DNA of 64,000 nt from Leptoclinus maculatus (taxonomy: Eukaryota > Chordata > Actinopteri > Perciformes > Stichaeidae). Each line of letters begins with the position of its first letter. The first letter of the stretch is position 1. The translations under genes were made by a program, and so were the position numbers. Where the stretch lies: NCBI GenBank assembly GCA_032191485.1, contig JAVDOI010000002.1:9849120-9913119 (forward strand), given 5' to 3'. Shown piece by piece: positions 37,690 through 53,939 of the stretch. The notes under the pieces are model-generated. The model had not been told where the DNA came from. It did not search any database and saw nothing but the letters and a program-made list of their open reading frames with translations.

Positions 37690-37850
37690 TACTATACTAC
37701 GATTTCTATGACTTTTTAATGATCTTTTTTGACATTCTATACTCAGAATTTTTTATGTTCTTTTTCGACATGCTACATATACTATGACTTTTTGCGACAT
37801 ATTTTACTTTGACATTTTTTATGACTTTTTCCGACATGCTATACTTCAAT
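37690..37850. repeat. Decayed AT-rich minisatellite at the array edge
   Basis: Imperfect repeats of a GACATACTATACTATGA-TTTTT motif with variable spacing follow the last tRNA unit without a break. The motif matches the 5'-flank half of the tRNA spacer (TTTTTCGACATACTATAC). Confidence 0.7.
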
Positions 37851-38300
37851 CAGGAGACACTTTGCAAGAATTTAACAATAATTTATTACACCTGCACAAA
37901 ATTTGAATAGTGCAAAGTCTTTGGCAATTGGACTCCATCCTGAAGTAGGATAACCGAGGGGTTGGGATGCTGAGGTCAGATCCCCCTGGAATCCAGACGC
38001 TGGTGTTGGTGGCTATGAAGGGAGTTGCTGCAATTGCTGACTGGAGATGACTGGGGTGGAGGAGGGTCACATCTGATTTGAGCTGAAATGACAACTGACA
38101 GCAGCAGAGAAGAGAACATTTTAAAAGTTTGACAGCAACGATGTAATGGGCTTCAGGAAACTACAGAATCCAGTTGGTTAATTTAAAGTGAACACCCACA
38201 ATCAGCTGATAGAGTAATCACAGGGAGAGAGAGACTGAGAGATTATGAATGAAAAGGAGTGTAAATACAGTCTTTCTGACTGAACTTTCGCTTAAGCTTC
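37851..38300. other. Intergenic stretch, probable old repeat remnant
   Basis: It holds a minus-strand open frame of 82 codons (37,846-38,094) rich in Ser and Thr with no domain I recognise, then unremarkable AT-rich DNA. The higher GC than its surroundings and the position between minisatellite blocks suggest an inserted mobile-element fragment. I cannot name the family. Confidence 0.3.
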
Positions 38301-38500
38301 ATTATGACTTTTTTTTACATCCAATACTGACTTTTTTCAACATGAGTGTTTTCAACATACTATACTATGAGTGTTTTCAACATACTATACTATGACTTTT
38401 TCATCATACTATAATGTGACCTTTTTTGACGTGCTATATGACTTATTTAGACATACTATACTATGAATTTTTTGGTGACTTTTTTCAACATGCTATACCA
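38301..38500. repeat. Second minisatellite block
   Basis: Repeats of CATACTATACTATGA followed by GTTTTCAA or CTTTTT, in the same family as the tRNA spacer and the block at 37,690. Confidence 0.7.
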
Positions 38501-38502
38501 GG

Positions 38503-38905
38503 GGTCTTCAACGTTTTTCAGGCCAAGGACCCCCAAACTGATAGAGAGATGGAGCAGGGACCCCCTACTATATATATTGTATAAAATTGTGTTTTATATT
38601 AAACTGGGCCTAGTGCCATGTATAAACATACCTCTTTATTGTGCATTCAATACTAAGCTTTTCAAATAATACACAGGTTCATATATTCATGTTTTTATTT
38701 TAAACATGTGCAAGGTACAGTGAGTAGGGTGGCCGTGCCACTGCCATTTATAAACATACCTTGTCAACTGATACCAATACCAATATCAACATTGTCTGTC
38801 AATTGCATGATAACCATGCATACAAGCTATTCAAATTGACTAATTGTCTAATCAACCAAAACTTTCGCGGACCCCCTGCAGTACCTCCGCGGACCCCCTA
38901 TCAAA
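38503..38905. mobile_element. Non-autonomous DNA-transposon-like fish repeat
   Basis: The left end is CAGGGGTCTTCAACG, typical of hAT-type termini, followed by paired GGACCCCC motifs. Near 38,872-38,900 there are two more GCGGACCCCCT motifs. No transposase frame is visible. I did not find the matching inverted right terminus, so the element is truncated or the family call is wrong. Confidence 0.5.
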
Positions 38906-39049
38906 ACTCCTGCAAAAATAATAATATTACCATTATAACTCTACATTAAACATATGGCATAAACACACAAGTTTAATACCTGTACAATCGTTATACACGT
39001 TGTATATAACATATCACTGTGTACGAGTCAGTGGGATGATGATAAATAT

Positions 39050-39200
39050 TTTTTCTATAATTTAATCATTATTTAACCAGGGTTAGGGTTAGTCAAATTA
39101 AGATTAAAACTACAAAATTACACAATAAACAGGAATTAAAAACAGCTACAAGAGTCATAAAAACATCAGACAATAGAGTTTTAACGGAGAATGCAGGACT
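39050..39200. repeat. Dispersed-repeat fragment
   Basis: A TTATTTAACCAGG motif followed by an AAGATTAAAA stretch resembles a widespread vertebrate repeat tail. It contains two TTAGGG units. Family not determined. Confidence 0.3.
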
Positions 39201-39510
39201 AATTTGAGAACAGTTTGCATTCGTTTCATTTAAAAGGTGCATAATACCTGAAACCAGTTTGGCTAACATTAGTGTGTAGGTGTAAACATGAGGAAAATAT
39301 CCAGGGTAAAGTAGTTACTGGATCGTGAAGTTACTACATTTAAATAACAGAAGAGACGTGAGGGAGTTTTGGAGCTTCAACAGTATATTTTTATAAAGAA
39401 TAACATGGACGGGATTTTTCTTTTTGACTGTAAAGAGGTCCATCCAACCGCGTGACACACAGAATAACGATGGGTCCGAAATGTGTCATGTGTGATGCAG
39501 TTTCCCCCTG

Positions 39511-39530
39511 TGACCACTGGAGGGCAGTGA
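39511..39530 (+). promoter_or_regulatory. CTCF-like motif 1
   Basis: TGACCACTGGAGGGCAGTGA fits the CTCF core pattern CCAC-N-AG-N-GGGC, apart from the base before the AG. Identical to motif 4. Confidence 0.45.
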
Positions 39531-39866
39531 TTCTACAGAGCGGAGCTGAGCTGATTTTCCGCTTCGCTTTTATTTTTCCTCTGCCCAAAGATCTCAACAA
39601 CCCTCCTTGGAAACAAGTTAATACGGGTTAGGTTCTGACTTTTTAGATTTCTTTCATCTACTACATATTTCTTCTATTACTATAGATTCTGAACTTTAAG
39701 CATAAAAAAAAGACAGAATAACTGTCATAACCATAATTGTGATAAATATCTGTGTAATTTCCACTGAAGGATGAGAAGATGTTGGTTACTTTATTTCGAG
39801 TATACTTGAAAAGCTCGTGCTGTATAATGTGTTCATTGACTAATTTAATATTGCAGTTGCTCGTTG

Positions 39867-39886
39867 TGACCACTAGAGGGCGACGA
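39867..39886 (+). promoter_or_regulatory. CTCF-like motif 2
   Basis: TGACCACTAGAGGGCGACGA is the closest of the four to the vertebrate CTCF core. The sequence just after it (CTCGTAATTCTAAACA) is shared with motif 3. Confidence 0.5.
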
Positions 39887-40106
39887 CCCTCGTAATTCTA
39901 AACACATATTCAAGATAACCGGCCACTCTTTCCAAATGGAGGTAAACAAGACATTCAGGGAAGTAAGATTTACTGCAGAACTGTTAATATGAATGCATTA
40001 CGTTGCGCATTTATATTGTTTGATGACAAAGTGTAAATATTCTGCTAAATACACCGCAGTATTAGCCAACCTATTTAATGTAGCATAATGTAATGTAGTT
40101 ATTCAC

Positions 40107-40126
40107 GGTCACCACAAGAGGGCGGA
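40107..40126 (+). promoter_or_regulatory. CTCF-like motif 3
   Basis: GGTCACCACAAGAGGGCGGA, then CTCGTGATTCTAAACA as after motif 2, so 2 and 3 are diverged copies of one duplicated segment. Confidence 0.45.
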
Positions 40127-40239
40127 AGATACTCGTGATTCTAAACATGTGTATGAGAACAGTGCATGATCTAAACACATATTGAAAACGTCTCATTAAA
40201 TGTCATAGCAGTGTACGTCTTGATGCTAGTTGGAGTGAT

Positions 40240-40520
40240 TTGATGACATATTTAATGGCATTTTTTGTGTAATTTTTATGACTTTTGTTATGAATGTTTA
40301 TGAGTTTTTTTATAGCATGCTATACTATGTTTTTTTTATGGCCATTGCTATGGAATAATATTCTCAGACATTTTGAAAAATATTTTTTGTGGCATAACTA
40401 TACTATGGTATTTTATACTATGGTAATGTTCATGGTGTTTTGTGATACTTTGGTAATTTTCATGTGACATTTTTCATGGCATGCTATACTATGACACTTT
40501 ATACTTTTTATGACTGAGGA
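40240..40520. repeat. Third minisatellite block
   Basis: AT-rich DNA with repeated GCATGCTATACTATG and TTTTTATGAC motifs; a more diverged member of the spacer-related minisatellite. Confidence 0.6.
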
Positions 40521-40567
40521 TTTATGTGTTGGCAACGAATCTAATGTAATGTTGTAGTTCCACACTG

Positions 40568-40587
40568 TGACCACTGGAGGGCAGTGA
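40568..40587 (+). promoter_or_regulatory. CTCF-like motif 4
   Basis: Same 20 bases as motif 1, about 300 bp upstream of the possible first exon of lpar2. Confidence 0.45.
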
Positions 40588-40878
40588 TTACTCATTTTCC
40601 AACAGCCTTAAGACAAACACAAATACCTTCAAAATAAAAGTACCAAAAGACACTTGTCCAACCCTACATAATGTTCCGTGATTTAAGATGATATAATATT
40701 AGCACTGTCGTGACAAGGAATTTACTTTTTTACTATTTATTGCCACTGATCTCTCTCGCGTCGTCGGAGTCACGTTTTTTTTTTTTTTATGTGCTGTTGT
40801 CTTTATACGCTCCTCCTCAAAACAAATCCCTAAAAGAGTGAAACCCACTGTGTGCATGTTCTTTTTCCTATATTTCAG

Positions 40879-41069
40879 GCTGCAGTTGAAGGCAGCACGG
40901 TTACCTGTCTGTCTCGTCCAGCTGATCTGAGTGAGAATGATTCAGAGAGGCGTCGACTTCGATGTCAACAGAGACAGGAGCGCAAAGACTTCGTGTTTCA
41001 TCAAATAGCAGCTATCAACTCTGGTTTCATGTCGGAACTGTCTGGATGGAGGGGACGCTAACAAAGGCG
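40879..41069 (+). other. lpar2: Possible 5' non-coding exon of lpar2
   Basis: The segment is bounded by a good acceptor (TATTTCAG) and donor (GCG then GTAGGT), has higher GC than its flanks, and lies about 770 bp before the coding exon. Short open frames cross it but none joins the receptor frame. It could be an untranslated exon or chance splice-like sites; transcript data are needed. Confidence 0.35.
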
Positions 41070-41354
41070 GTAGGTTTCAACTACTTGTTTTGTTCTGTAG
41101 AAAGTCTAAAAACATATATATCCTCAACGCAGGAGTGTCCGTTTAAGAGATGAGATATAATCAGCATCAGCATCACATGTTCACTGCAAGTTGAAACACG
41201 TTGCATGAGCTTAAATACGAGTATGTGTGTTTAGATGTTGTTGCCCCAGAATAAAGAGTAAACATGTGTTAAATTGTATCATCGACTGCTTGTCCAATAT
41301 TACTCTACCGTGTGGTTTCAGCTGTTCAAAGTCTGAGGGACAAAAAAAAGCAAT

Positions 41355-41470
41355 TTGAAGAACACACTTTAGATCCTTGTGAAATTGTGCATTTTGTATT
41401 TTTTTACATTATTTTCAGACATTTTATAGATTAAACAATTGAGAGTTACAATTGATAGAGTTAATTTCCC
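41355..41470. repeat. Old fish repeat fragment in the 5' intron
   Basis: The stretch resembles the middle of the common teleost repeat seen at 54,255-54,510 (GAAATTGTG ... TTTTCAGACATTTTATAGATTAAACAATT). It is too decayed to show ends. Confidence 0.5.
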
Positions 41471-41842
41471 GAGACGCTTTTTGAATTAATCTTTACTGTA
41501 GCACATGTCTTTTGAAATAAGCTGTGCAGCCTGAAGTTGTGATCACTCTGTTATTGATTATCTGTGTCATGATCTCACTGAAAACCACTGTGTTGAATGT
41601 ATCGAGTTATGTGTAGACATCAAGTGACTCTCAAAGTCCACAGTTAACGATAATAATTTATTTCCAATACAGCAAAAAAAACAAGTTATTCTAACATTCA
41701 ATTTGTAAAGGTATGTGAAATAAGAGGATTAAACTGTTATCATTAAATTACACGTGGTGAATATTGAATGTGTGCTGAATGGAAAGCCTTACACTGAATA
41801 ACAGTATTGTACATTACCTGTTGTGTCACCCTAACATTTCAG

Positions 41843-43581
41843 CGTTGTGTCTGCAGCTATGGCCATGGAGAGCAGTGTGTGGAGTCCCTGCGACTACAGC
41901 CACAATGTCACCTTCTTCTACAACTGGGTGGGCAAGAAGATCAGTGTGGCGTGGACGACGCGGGACTCTGTGGTGATCGGGCTGGGCTTGACGGTATGTC
42001 TCATCGTAGTCTTGGCCAACCTGCTGGTGATGGTGGCCATCTCCATGAACCACCGCTTCCACTTCCCCATCTACTACCTCCTGGGCAACATGGCTGCAGC
42101 GGACCTGTTCGCAGGCATCGCCTACGCCAACCTGATGTTGCACACGGGCCCGTGGACCAGCACGCTCTCCAAGAAGCAGTGGTACATCCGCGGGGCTTTG
42201 ATCGACATCAGCCTGACGGCCTCTGTGGCCAACCTGCTGGCTGTTGCCGTGGAGCGCCACCAGACCATCATCACCATGCAGCTGCACAGCAAGATGACCA
42301 AGCGGCGCGTGGTGCTGCTGATGGTCTGCATCTGGGCCGTGAGCATCATCATGGGCCTGGTGCCCTCCACGTTTTGGAACTGCGAGTGCGATCTGGATGA
42401 CTGCTCCACCGTCGCTCCTCTCTACAGCCGCCGCTTCCTCATCTTCTGGGCAGTCCTCAACCTGCTCACTTTCTTCATCATGGTGGCCGTGTACACTCGC
42501 ATCTTCGTCTATGTGAGGTACCAGACGTCGCACGCGTCTCATCACACCACGGACATGCGGCACAGGCAAACTGTTGTCAACCTGATGAAAACTATCTTCA
42601 TGGTTCTGGGTGAGAAGCTGTTTGTGTGCAACCATCCACTGCCGGATGTTAGTTGTGGGTCAAAGGTCAAGTTTTTTTTTTTTTTAATCAACCACAAAAT
42701 GAACAGTGTAGCTCTGTCTCACTCTGAAAACACACATCTAGACAGTTTCATTTATTATTTCAGTTTTCAGTATCTGAGTTCTATCTTCTACAGTTTCTCA
42801 GAAAGTAATGTTTAATGGCTTTATGATGAATTCAGCTTACCACTTAATGTGAGACAAACTGAGGGAACTATTATGTATTTTGAAGGTATCTATACTAAAT
42901 GTGCTCAGGAAGATGTTGCACATTGCTACCTGCAGCCTCCCACTTCCAGTTTGGCAGCTCTAGCCTCGCGTGTTAGTCATTGTCTGATAACGTTTTTTTA
43001 AAAGTTGCGGTTGATTGAAATCGCATTTCTCGTCATAATTGACCTCTGATTGCGCAAGTGATTCATATCCTGGAGGCAAATATCTTTGAACAGGCAGTTA
43101 ACCTTAATATTAAGCAATCAAGGTACAAACATTACCCCATGTAGCTGCGATTTGAGACAATTGGTGTCATGTTGCATTGCTGCGTTTGTGGAAGATTTGA
43201 GTTTATTGTTGTTGACTCTTTCCAACCCGCATATCTGCAGGCGCCTTTGTAATCTGCTGGATGCCGGGCCTCGTGACTCTCTTACTGGACGGGCTGCTGG
43301 GTAAAGCCAGCCACGCCAACGCCTACGAGAAGTTCTGTTTGGTGATAGCGGAATGCAACTCTCTGGTCAACCCCATCATCTATTCCCTGCGGGACGACGA
43401 GATGCGGAGGACGTTCAAGTGGATCCTGTGCTGCTTGTGTCGGAGAGGTGCTGACCATCAGAGAGAGCCGTCACCTGTTGAGATTAACTCCCCACTGCCG
43501 GAGGTGAAGCTAAAATACAGCCTCAAAGCACCTTTCAACAGGCTTTACTCCATGTTCACCTGTACCTGCGGTCTAGATTAA
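41843..43581 (+). CDS. lpar2: Lysophosphatidic acid receptor, LPA2-like GPCR (two coding exons)
   Basis: Joining 41,859-42,609 and 43,241-43,581 gives 363 residues. EDG-family class A receptors for lysophosphatidic acid signal through Gi, Gq and G12/13 at the plasma membrane. Seen: N-glycosylation site at N16, TM1 about 38-62, NMAAAD with D82 in TM2, ERH at 132-134 (the family's form of DRY), Cys-rich ECL2, CWMP at 256-259 in TM6, NPIIY at 294-298 in TM7, and palmitoylation-type CCLC at 314-317. The intron falls in TM6, as in the LPA1-3 genes. Either ATG 41,859 or ATG 41,865 could start; the second has the better context (GCCATGG). Naming it lpar2 rather than lpar1 or lpar3 rests on length, DEMRRTF after TM7 and the pbx4 neighbour. 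Odd points: Gly at 112, where family members have Gln, and a C-terminus without a PDZ motif. Confidence 0.9.
41859..42609 (+). CDS. lpar2: lpar2 coding exon 1 (N-terminus to TM6 start)
   Basis: The acceptor AG is at 41,841-41,842, so about 16 nt of 5' UTR precede the ATG. The exon gives 250 codons plus one base and ends CTGG before GTGAGA. Open frame continues into the intron to 42,815, but that tail is not receptor-like. Confidence 0.9.
42610..43240 (+). other. lpar2: lpar2 intron
   Basis: 631 bp with GTGAGA donor and TATCTGCAG acceptor. AT-rich, with a T run at 42,672-42,685; I see no other feature. Confidence 0.85.
43241..43581 (+). CDS. lpar2: lpar2 coding exon 2 (TM6 to stop)
   Basis: It encodes GAFVICWMPG, TM7 and a cytoplasmic tail that ends CGLD before TAA at 43,579-43,581. 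Confidence 0.9.
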
Positions 43582-43585
43582 CAAA

Positions 43586-43911
43586 AATAAACTCTTCCGT
43601 TTCTCCCTCTCAATGAGTCATGCAGGTTTTCCCGTCCTGCACTAATGAGCACTGATTTAAATCAAACATATCCGGTATCTTGTGCCTGGCGCGAGATAGA
43701 ACCAGTAAATTCCTCTCGATTTCTCTTTGAGTCAACACCACTTTTCTCGTAAAAAGTGTCTGGGAGGGTTAACAATAAATAAATGTTACACGGTAACATA
43801 TTTATCTTTATATCCTGTAATGCTGAATAAGTTGCGTTTCTTCTACAGGAGACTCTTGGCTGTGTGCAGAAGGTAGAAGATCCGTCCGTCTGTACGGAGA
43901 CAAACAATAAA
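43586..43911 (+). terminator. lpar2: lpar2 polyadenylation signals (candidates)
   Basis: AATAAA occurs at 43,586-43,591 (5 nt after the stop, probably too close), 43,774-43,779 and 43,906-43,911. The latter two would give a 3' UTR of about 220-350 nt. Confidence 0.4.
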
Positions 43912-44248
43912 GAAGACAGTTGGACAACGCAGAGGGTATGATGGCCTTCAAAAGAAATCTCGTAACCTTTACCGTCATCTAACCAGCCCACATCCTATAC
44001 AATTAAATGATTCTTTGAATTTGTGAATTGAATGAAAAAATATATATAAAGATGCATCTTTTGAAAATGATTTTGTTGGATAAATGCTTCCATCTCGCTG
44101 ACAGATTCACATATTAACCATCAGATGGTGCAATCTCTCCTTTTATTACGTTTGACTATCACAAGAGCAGTTGTGACAAATTATAAAATGAAACACTCCG
44201 AAAATCTGAAATCAAATACGGAAAAAAAAAAAAGTCACACTAAATCAT

Positions 44249-44254
44249 TTTATT
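44249..44254 (-). terminator. pbx4: Candidate pbx4 polyadenylation signal
   Basis: AATAAA on the minus strand. Others lie at 44,705-44,710, 46,406-46,411 and 46,607-46,612, so the real 3' end is uncertain. This one would give a 3.4-kb 3' UTR ending about 340 bp from the last lpar2 signal. Confidence 0.3.
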
Positions 44255-46961
44255 AATTTTCTAATAAGAACACTACAATTTGTCATATTCTTCCTTTTTG
44301 TTTTACTCTTTCTAGAACAATTCTAAAGTTGAGGTATAAAAGGAGTTCATACAGACTCACAAGTCTGAAAACAGTGGGGGTTATATACAAGAGAAATGGA
44401 AAGACAGAGGTAGAGAGAGGGGTAAATACAAGGGAAAGAGGGGAGATACAAATATACTAATAAAAACAAAGAAATCTAAAAAGGTTTAAGAAACCATTTG
44501 GTGCTGTGGAAGTAATTTAGTCACTTGCAGAATCCAAACAAGATTTAAACATGATTAACAGTAAAACGTCAAATTAAGTTCTCGTTTTTTTTTATTTGCA
44601 GATCTGTTGCAAAGTTTCAGTCTTAAGGGTTTATGCATGAATGGTTTTTTTTCTGTGTTTATTTTCAAAGTGAGCGGGGAATGACAAACTGTAGCCCACA
44701 GGCTTTTATTGTGAAGGTCTGCCTCTCTTCCTGCTTCAAGGTGTCAATTAGTCAGTCAGTCAAATTCCGTAAACTAAATTCAATATTGACTTCCTCTCAG
44801 TTGTATGCAGATGTACTGCTGGCATATTCTCATAATATTTCAGAATCATAAATTACAGATTTGAATGAGTTTTAGAGGTTCTGGGATTCACATCTGGACG
44901 TTTACATTTAGTCGTCATGTGCTGATAAATTTTAAGCACCAGGAGCGTTAATTAACCAGTTTCAAAACTCATTTTTCGACTCCATAAACGGAAAGTTCTG
45001 ATCTCGAGCAATAAGTTGAGCATGTTTAAAAACAGATTTAGAAGCACAAATGGGTGAATATTTGGGAAAGGTAGAAACTGAAGGAGTCTGATGGGAGGAG
45101 GGAGGTCCATAAATCTATATGGCAAAATACACCAAATGTTCGTCGGAGAACCTCAATTGATACAATTGTCTTTCCACAGCACCAAATGTCACATCTGTAA
45201 ACCCGACATTGCCACCCGGTTATGTAACAAAAGACCTAAATAATAATAATTCAAAATTGATAGTTATCGTGAATCCTGTGACACAAAGGCCAAATAAAAC
45301 TGGCATCTCAACCAAAACATCAAAGTTTATAAAAGAAGAAAAAAAAATAAAAAATACTGAAACATTACACAAACTGTACAGTGACATCCATTACAACAGG
45401 TAGAAAAAGGAGGGGGCATGGTAATTTGGTGTGGCGATAACGTTATTCATAAGATACAGTCGTATGAACGGCGATGAGTAACAAAACAAGTAATTAGATG
45501 TGGGATCTCACACGGGACCAGCTTTTAAGCTCAAGTTTTGTTCTGTAACATAGAAGTCTCGACTGACACTTAAATCTGCATAAGGCTTTACCTTACTATC
45601 AAAATGCTTTGTTATTCACAGAACAGTTAATGTATAAAAAAGCTCAGAAGAATTAAAATCCCCCCCCCCCCCTCCCAAAAAAAACCAAACATGTAGCAGG
45701 TTTGTCTTAAACACGAGTTAAGAGATGTACTACACCCAGTGCTGCCTCTTTTTTTGGTAACAGAGGAGAGAGAGAAGCCCTTGCCCAATTGGCCGTAGAA
45801 CTAAAAACTAAATATTCGTGGTTTTACCAGAAGCTATTAAAAGGAAGAGTTAAGGGGAGAGCATACCTTCTATGCTCACAATCAAATTACAGGTGCGATA
45901 TGACGGTCCTCACTCCACCCGCCCCACAACAAACCCCCCCCCCCCCTCCCCCCCCAAAAAAAAAAAATCAAATCAACTTGAGGCATGACAACACCACACA
46001 GAGAGACACAAGATAGAAATATAATTCCCTCCTCTCCTCGAACTGAAAAGGTTGCTGTGCACCAACGTTAGAGAGAGACACAGAGTAGCATTATTACATT
46101 GCTGAACGTGGCATTTTTGGTTTTGGTACAACAGAAGGTTGTAGTGTGTTGCCTTGGGCTCACAAGCTTAACTGTTTTTCAAGATGGGGGGGGGGGGGGG
46201 GATCTCAGTTGAACCCCACACAATGGTGCGTCACTGGCTGGTGGAAGCACCCCCCCCCCCCCCCCAGTCTCTCGAATGCTTACAAAAGGTGAGAGGGCAC
46301 CAGCCAAGAACACTGTACACACACACGCCCACACAGAGACACACACATCAGAGCAATACACGATGCACTTTTTCCTTTTTGGTCTGACTGTAATAATTAT
46401 ACCCTTTTATTATTATTTTTTTTTTTTTGTTAATAAAAACGAAGCTTAAAAACTCGGAAGGTTAAATGAAAAACAATAATATCACGCCTAGAAGTCCTGC
46501 ATGCATGGAAGACAGTCACTTTTCTAAATTCATGTCACGTTTGTCCCAATAACACATCGATGCCCCACAATCTCTTCCACCCTTCTCCCAACGTCATTTA
46601 GATGCTTTTATTGAGCTCATTTTTGGTGGCGGCTGGTGCATTCTTGGTGAAACAGCATTAGAAAATTAGCCTACAATCAAATAAACTAGTGGACAGAAAG
46701 CAAGAAGTAAAGTCTACAAGCCATCTACCAACACCCCCCTATTGGTTAGCAACAAAAAGGGCTATTAGTTACATCCACTCAACCAAAGATATTCTCCTCT
46801 CTGCCCTTTCCTCCTCCTCTCACCAGCCCTATTATCACCTGCCCAGTGATCCCCTTCACTACCCTTTCACAGGTAGAGACACCCATACCAAGGATGCTAA
46901 CTGTTGTGCTCGACACATCTTTTATGTCGGCGCACTATGAAAACGACTGAGAAGTTGTGAG

Positions 46962-46992
<31 letters not shown>

Positions 46993-47697
46993 GGAAGCGG
47001 GGTGCACGTCTCGATTATTCACTTTGTTTGGATGAAACATCGAGCTGTAAAGGACTCGAGGATGTAACAGTGTCTTGTGTTGAGTCGGCAGAGGGTGATC
47101 TCGGAGGAACAGGTGGGGGGAGGGTGGGGGGGGGGGGGGCAGCACTTTGGTACGAGCGTAGGTGAGCGGAGCTCCCTGGTGATCCGTATCAACAGTTTGG
47201 CTGTCGAATGCCACGGCTTCAAGAGATACAGGCGATCACACACAGTTTTCCAAAGCAAAGGGTCGAGTGCAGAGGTGCACACGGACAAGCGGTGTGAGTA
47301 CTGTGTGAAGGTAACGTGCATATACACAATGTACAGACATCATGATCATCTACACAGCTGGGTCAGTGGTTTTTTTTCTTCCAAAAAAGTCCTCGATAGT
47401 AAAGATGTTTTCTATCTGTCTCGGCATCAGTAAGCTCCATCCCCTCTTTTATTCGGAGTTAAGGAGCTTCTAGCGTTGAAGTGGAGCTGTGGGGCGGAGG
47501 GAGAGCTCCTCCTAACTACTGTTTTTTCGGCTGTCCTGTGTTCCAGCACAGTGTGTGTGTGTTTATGAAATGTGAGCACAGCCAATGCGTGGCTGTCCAG
47601 TTGAAGCGACGAGGGAACAGAGAAAAAATGAAGACAGAGGATGGTAGTCAGAGCAGACCGCGGTGGGAATGAAGTGACGGCAGGGAGAGCCACCGAA
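44255..47697 (-). other. pbx4: Probable pbx4 3' UTR and downstream region
   Basis: No coding exon is visible. The stretch carries five C or G runs of 13 or more (45,660; 45,934; 46,186; 46,250; 47,126), a (GT)n tract at 46,961-46,989 and several minus-strand AATAAA sites. Long 3' UTRs are usual in PBX genes; the extent here is inferred. Confidence 0.4.
46961..46989. repeat. (GT)n microsatellite
   Basis: About 14 uninterrupted GT units. Confidence 0.95.
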
Positions 47698-53236
<5,539 letters not shown>

Positions 53237-53245
53237 CTGGGCAGA

Positions 53246-53247
<2 letters not shown>

Positions 53248-53299
<52 letters not shown>
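53248..53299. repeat. (GA)n microsatellite serving as a pyrimidine tract
   Basis: About 26 units; (CT)n on the minus strand, 12 nt before the exon 3 acceptor (CTGCCCAG). Confidence 0.95.
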
Positions 53300-53302
<3 letters not shown>

Positions 53303-53800
53303 CGAGTCAGGCGGGCAAGGTCAAAAACGTACCGGTTTGTTTTTGCTACAGTCTGCCCTCTCTAGCACTGAGAAACCTGTTGGTTAGAAAAGTTTTTTTT
53401 GAAAACCGACAGACCACACATTTCCCTTCAAGGAGAAGGCTAATCCTGTGGGTTCTAGAGGTGCATAGAAAGACACTTTATCACTGCTAAAATTCAAAGA
53501 AGTGCAGCCCTGTCAAAACCCAGTCAAGTTTCTCCCCCTGAGTCATTGCTCTGGGTGCCTGGCTGAATCCTCAATGAGCCTGAACTTCTCTGACTCAGCA
53601 GCAGAGGGCAGTGTGGTCCCTCTGTGGCAGGCGGCCAAAGATAAGGGCATGAGGCATGGGACCAGTAATGGGAGTGCATGTGCTGTCACTATGAGCCCCA
53701 GTGGCCATAAGTATAGTTATCAGTTGCTGCTCTCCACCACTGCATTATACCAGGACCTCTGTCAGCCTGCAGCCATGCTCTCATCTCTCTCCCTCTCTTT

Positions 53801-53939
<139 letters not shown>

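Larger units (their letters stand above)
1..37690 (-). repeat. Tandem tRNA-Glu(UUC) gene array, about 166-bp unit, about 225-230 units
   Basis: Every unit carries a tRNA-Glu sequence read on the minus strand, with anticodon loop TTTTCAC (anticodon TTC), an acceptor stem TCCCATA/TATGGGA and a B box GGTTCGACTCC. The spacer, about 94 bp, holds an inverted repeat (GATCCTGA and TCAGGATC around a 6-nt loop) 3' of each gene. Intact copies come in two classes by the plus-strand bases beside the T stem: class G (CCGC) and class A (CCAC). Degenerate units lack 2 nt in the variable arm. Many of these also have G9 changed to T, which breaks the A box, or changes in the T arm. Intact and degenerate units alternate from 157 to about 8,360. 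The array runs off the left edge and ends with a decayed unit near 37,582-37,690. Copy number is estimated from length divided by period. Confidence 0.95.

Noticed and set aside
1..37690. CRISPR-like array of direct repeats and spacers
   Set aside because: Both the repeat and the spacer are conserved between units, the repeat is a tRNA gene, and the setting is a vertebrate genome.
1..37690. tRNA-derived SINE family
   Set aside because: The units are strictly head to tail, with a complete tRNA including 3' acceptor strand, and with no SINE body, A-rich tail or target duplications.
39075..39095. Interstitial telomeric repeat (GGTTAGGGTTAG)
   Set aside because: Only about two units, within chance or part of a dispersed repeat.
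41807..42635. Frames of 197 codons (plus) and 269 codons (minus) over the receptor exon
   Set aside because: They are overlapping-frame shadows of the GC-rich lpar2 exon; only the frame from 41,859 has GPCR motifs.
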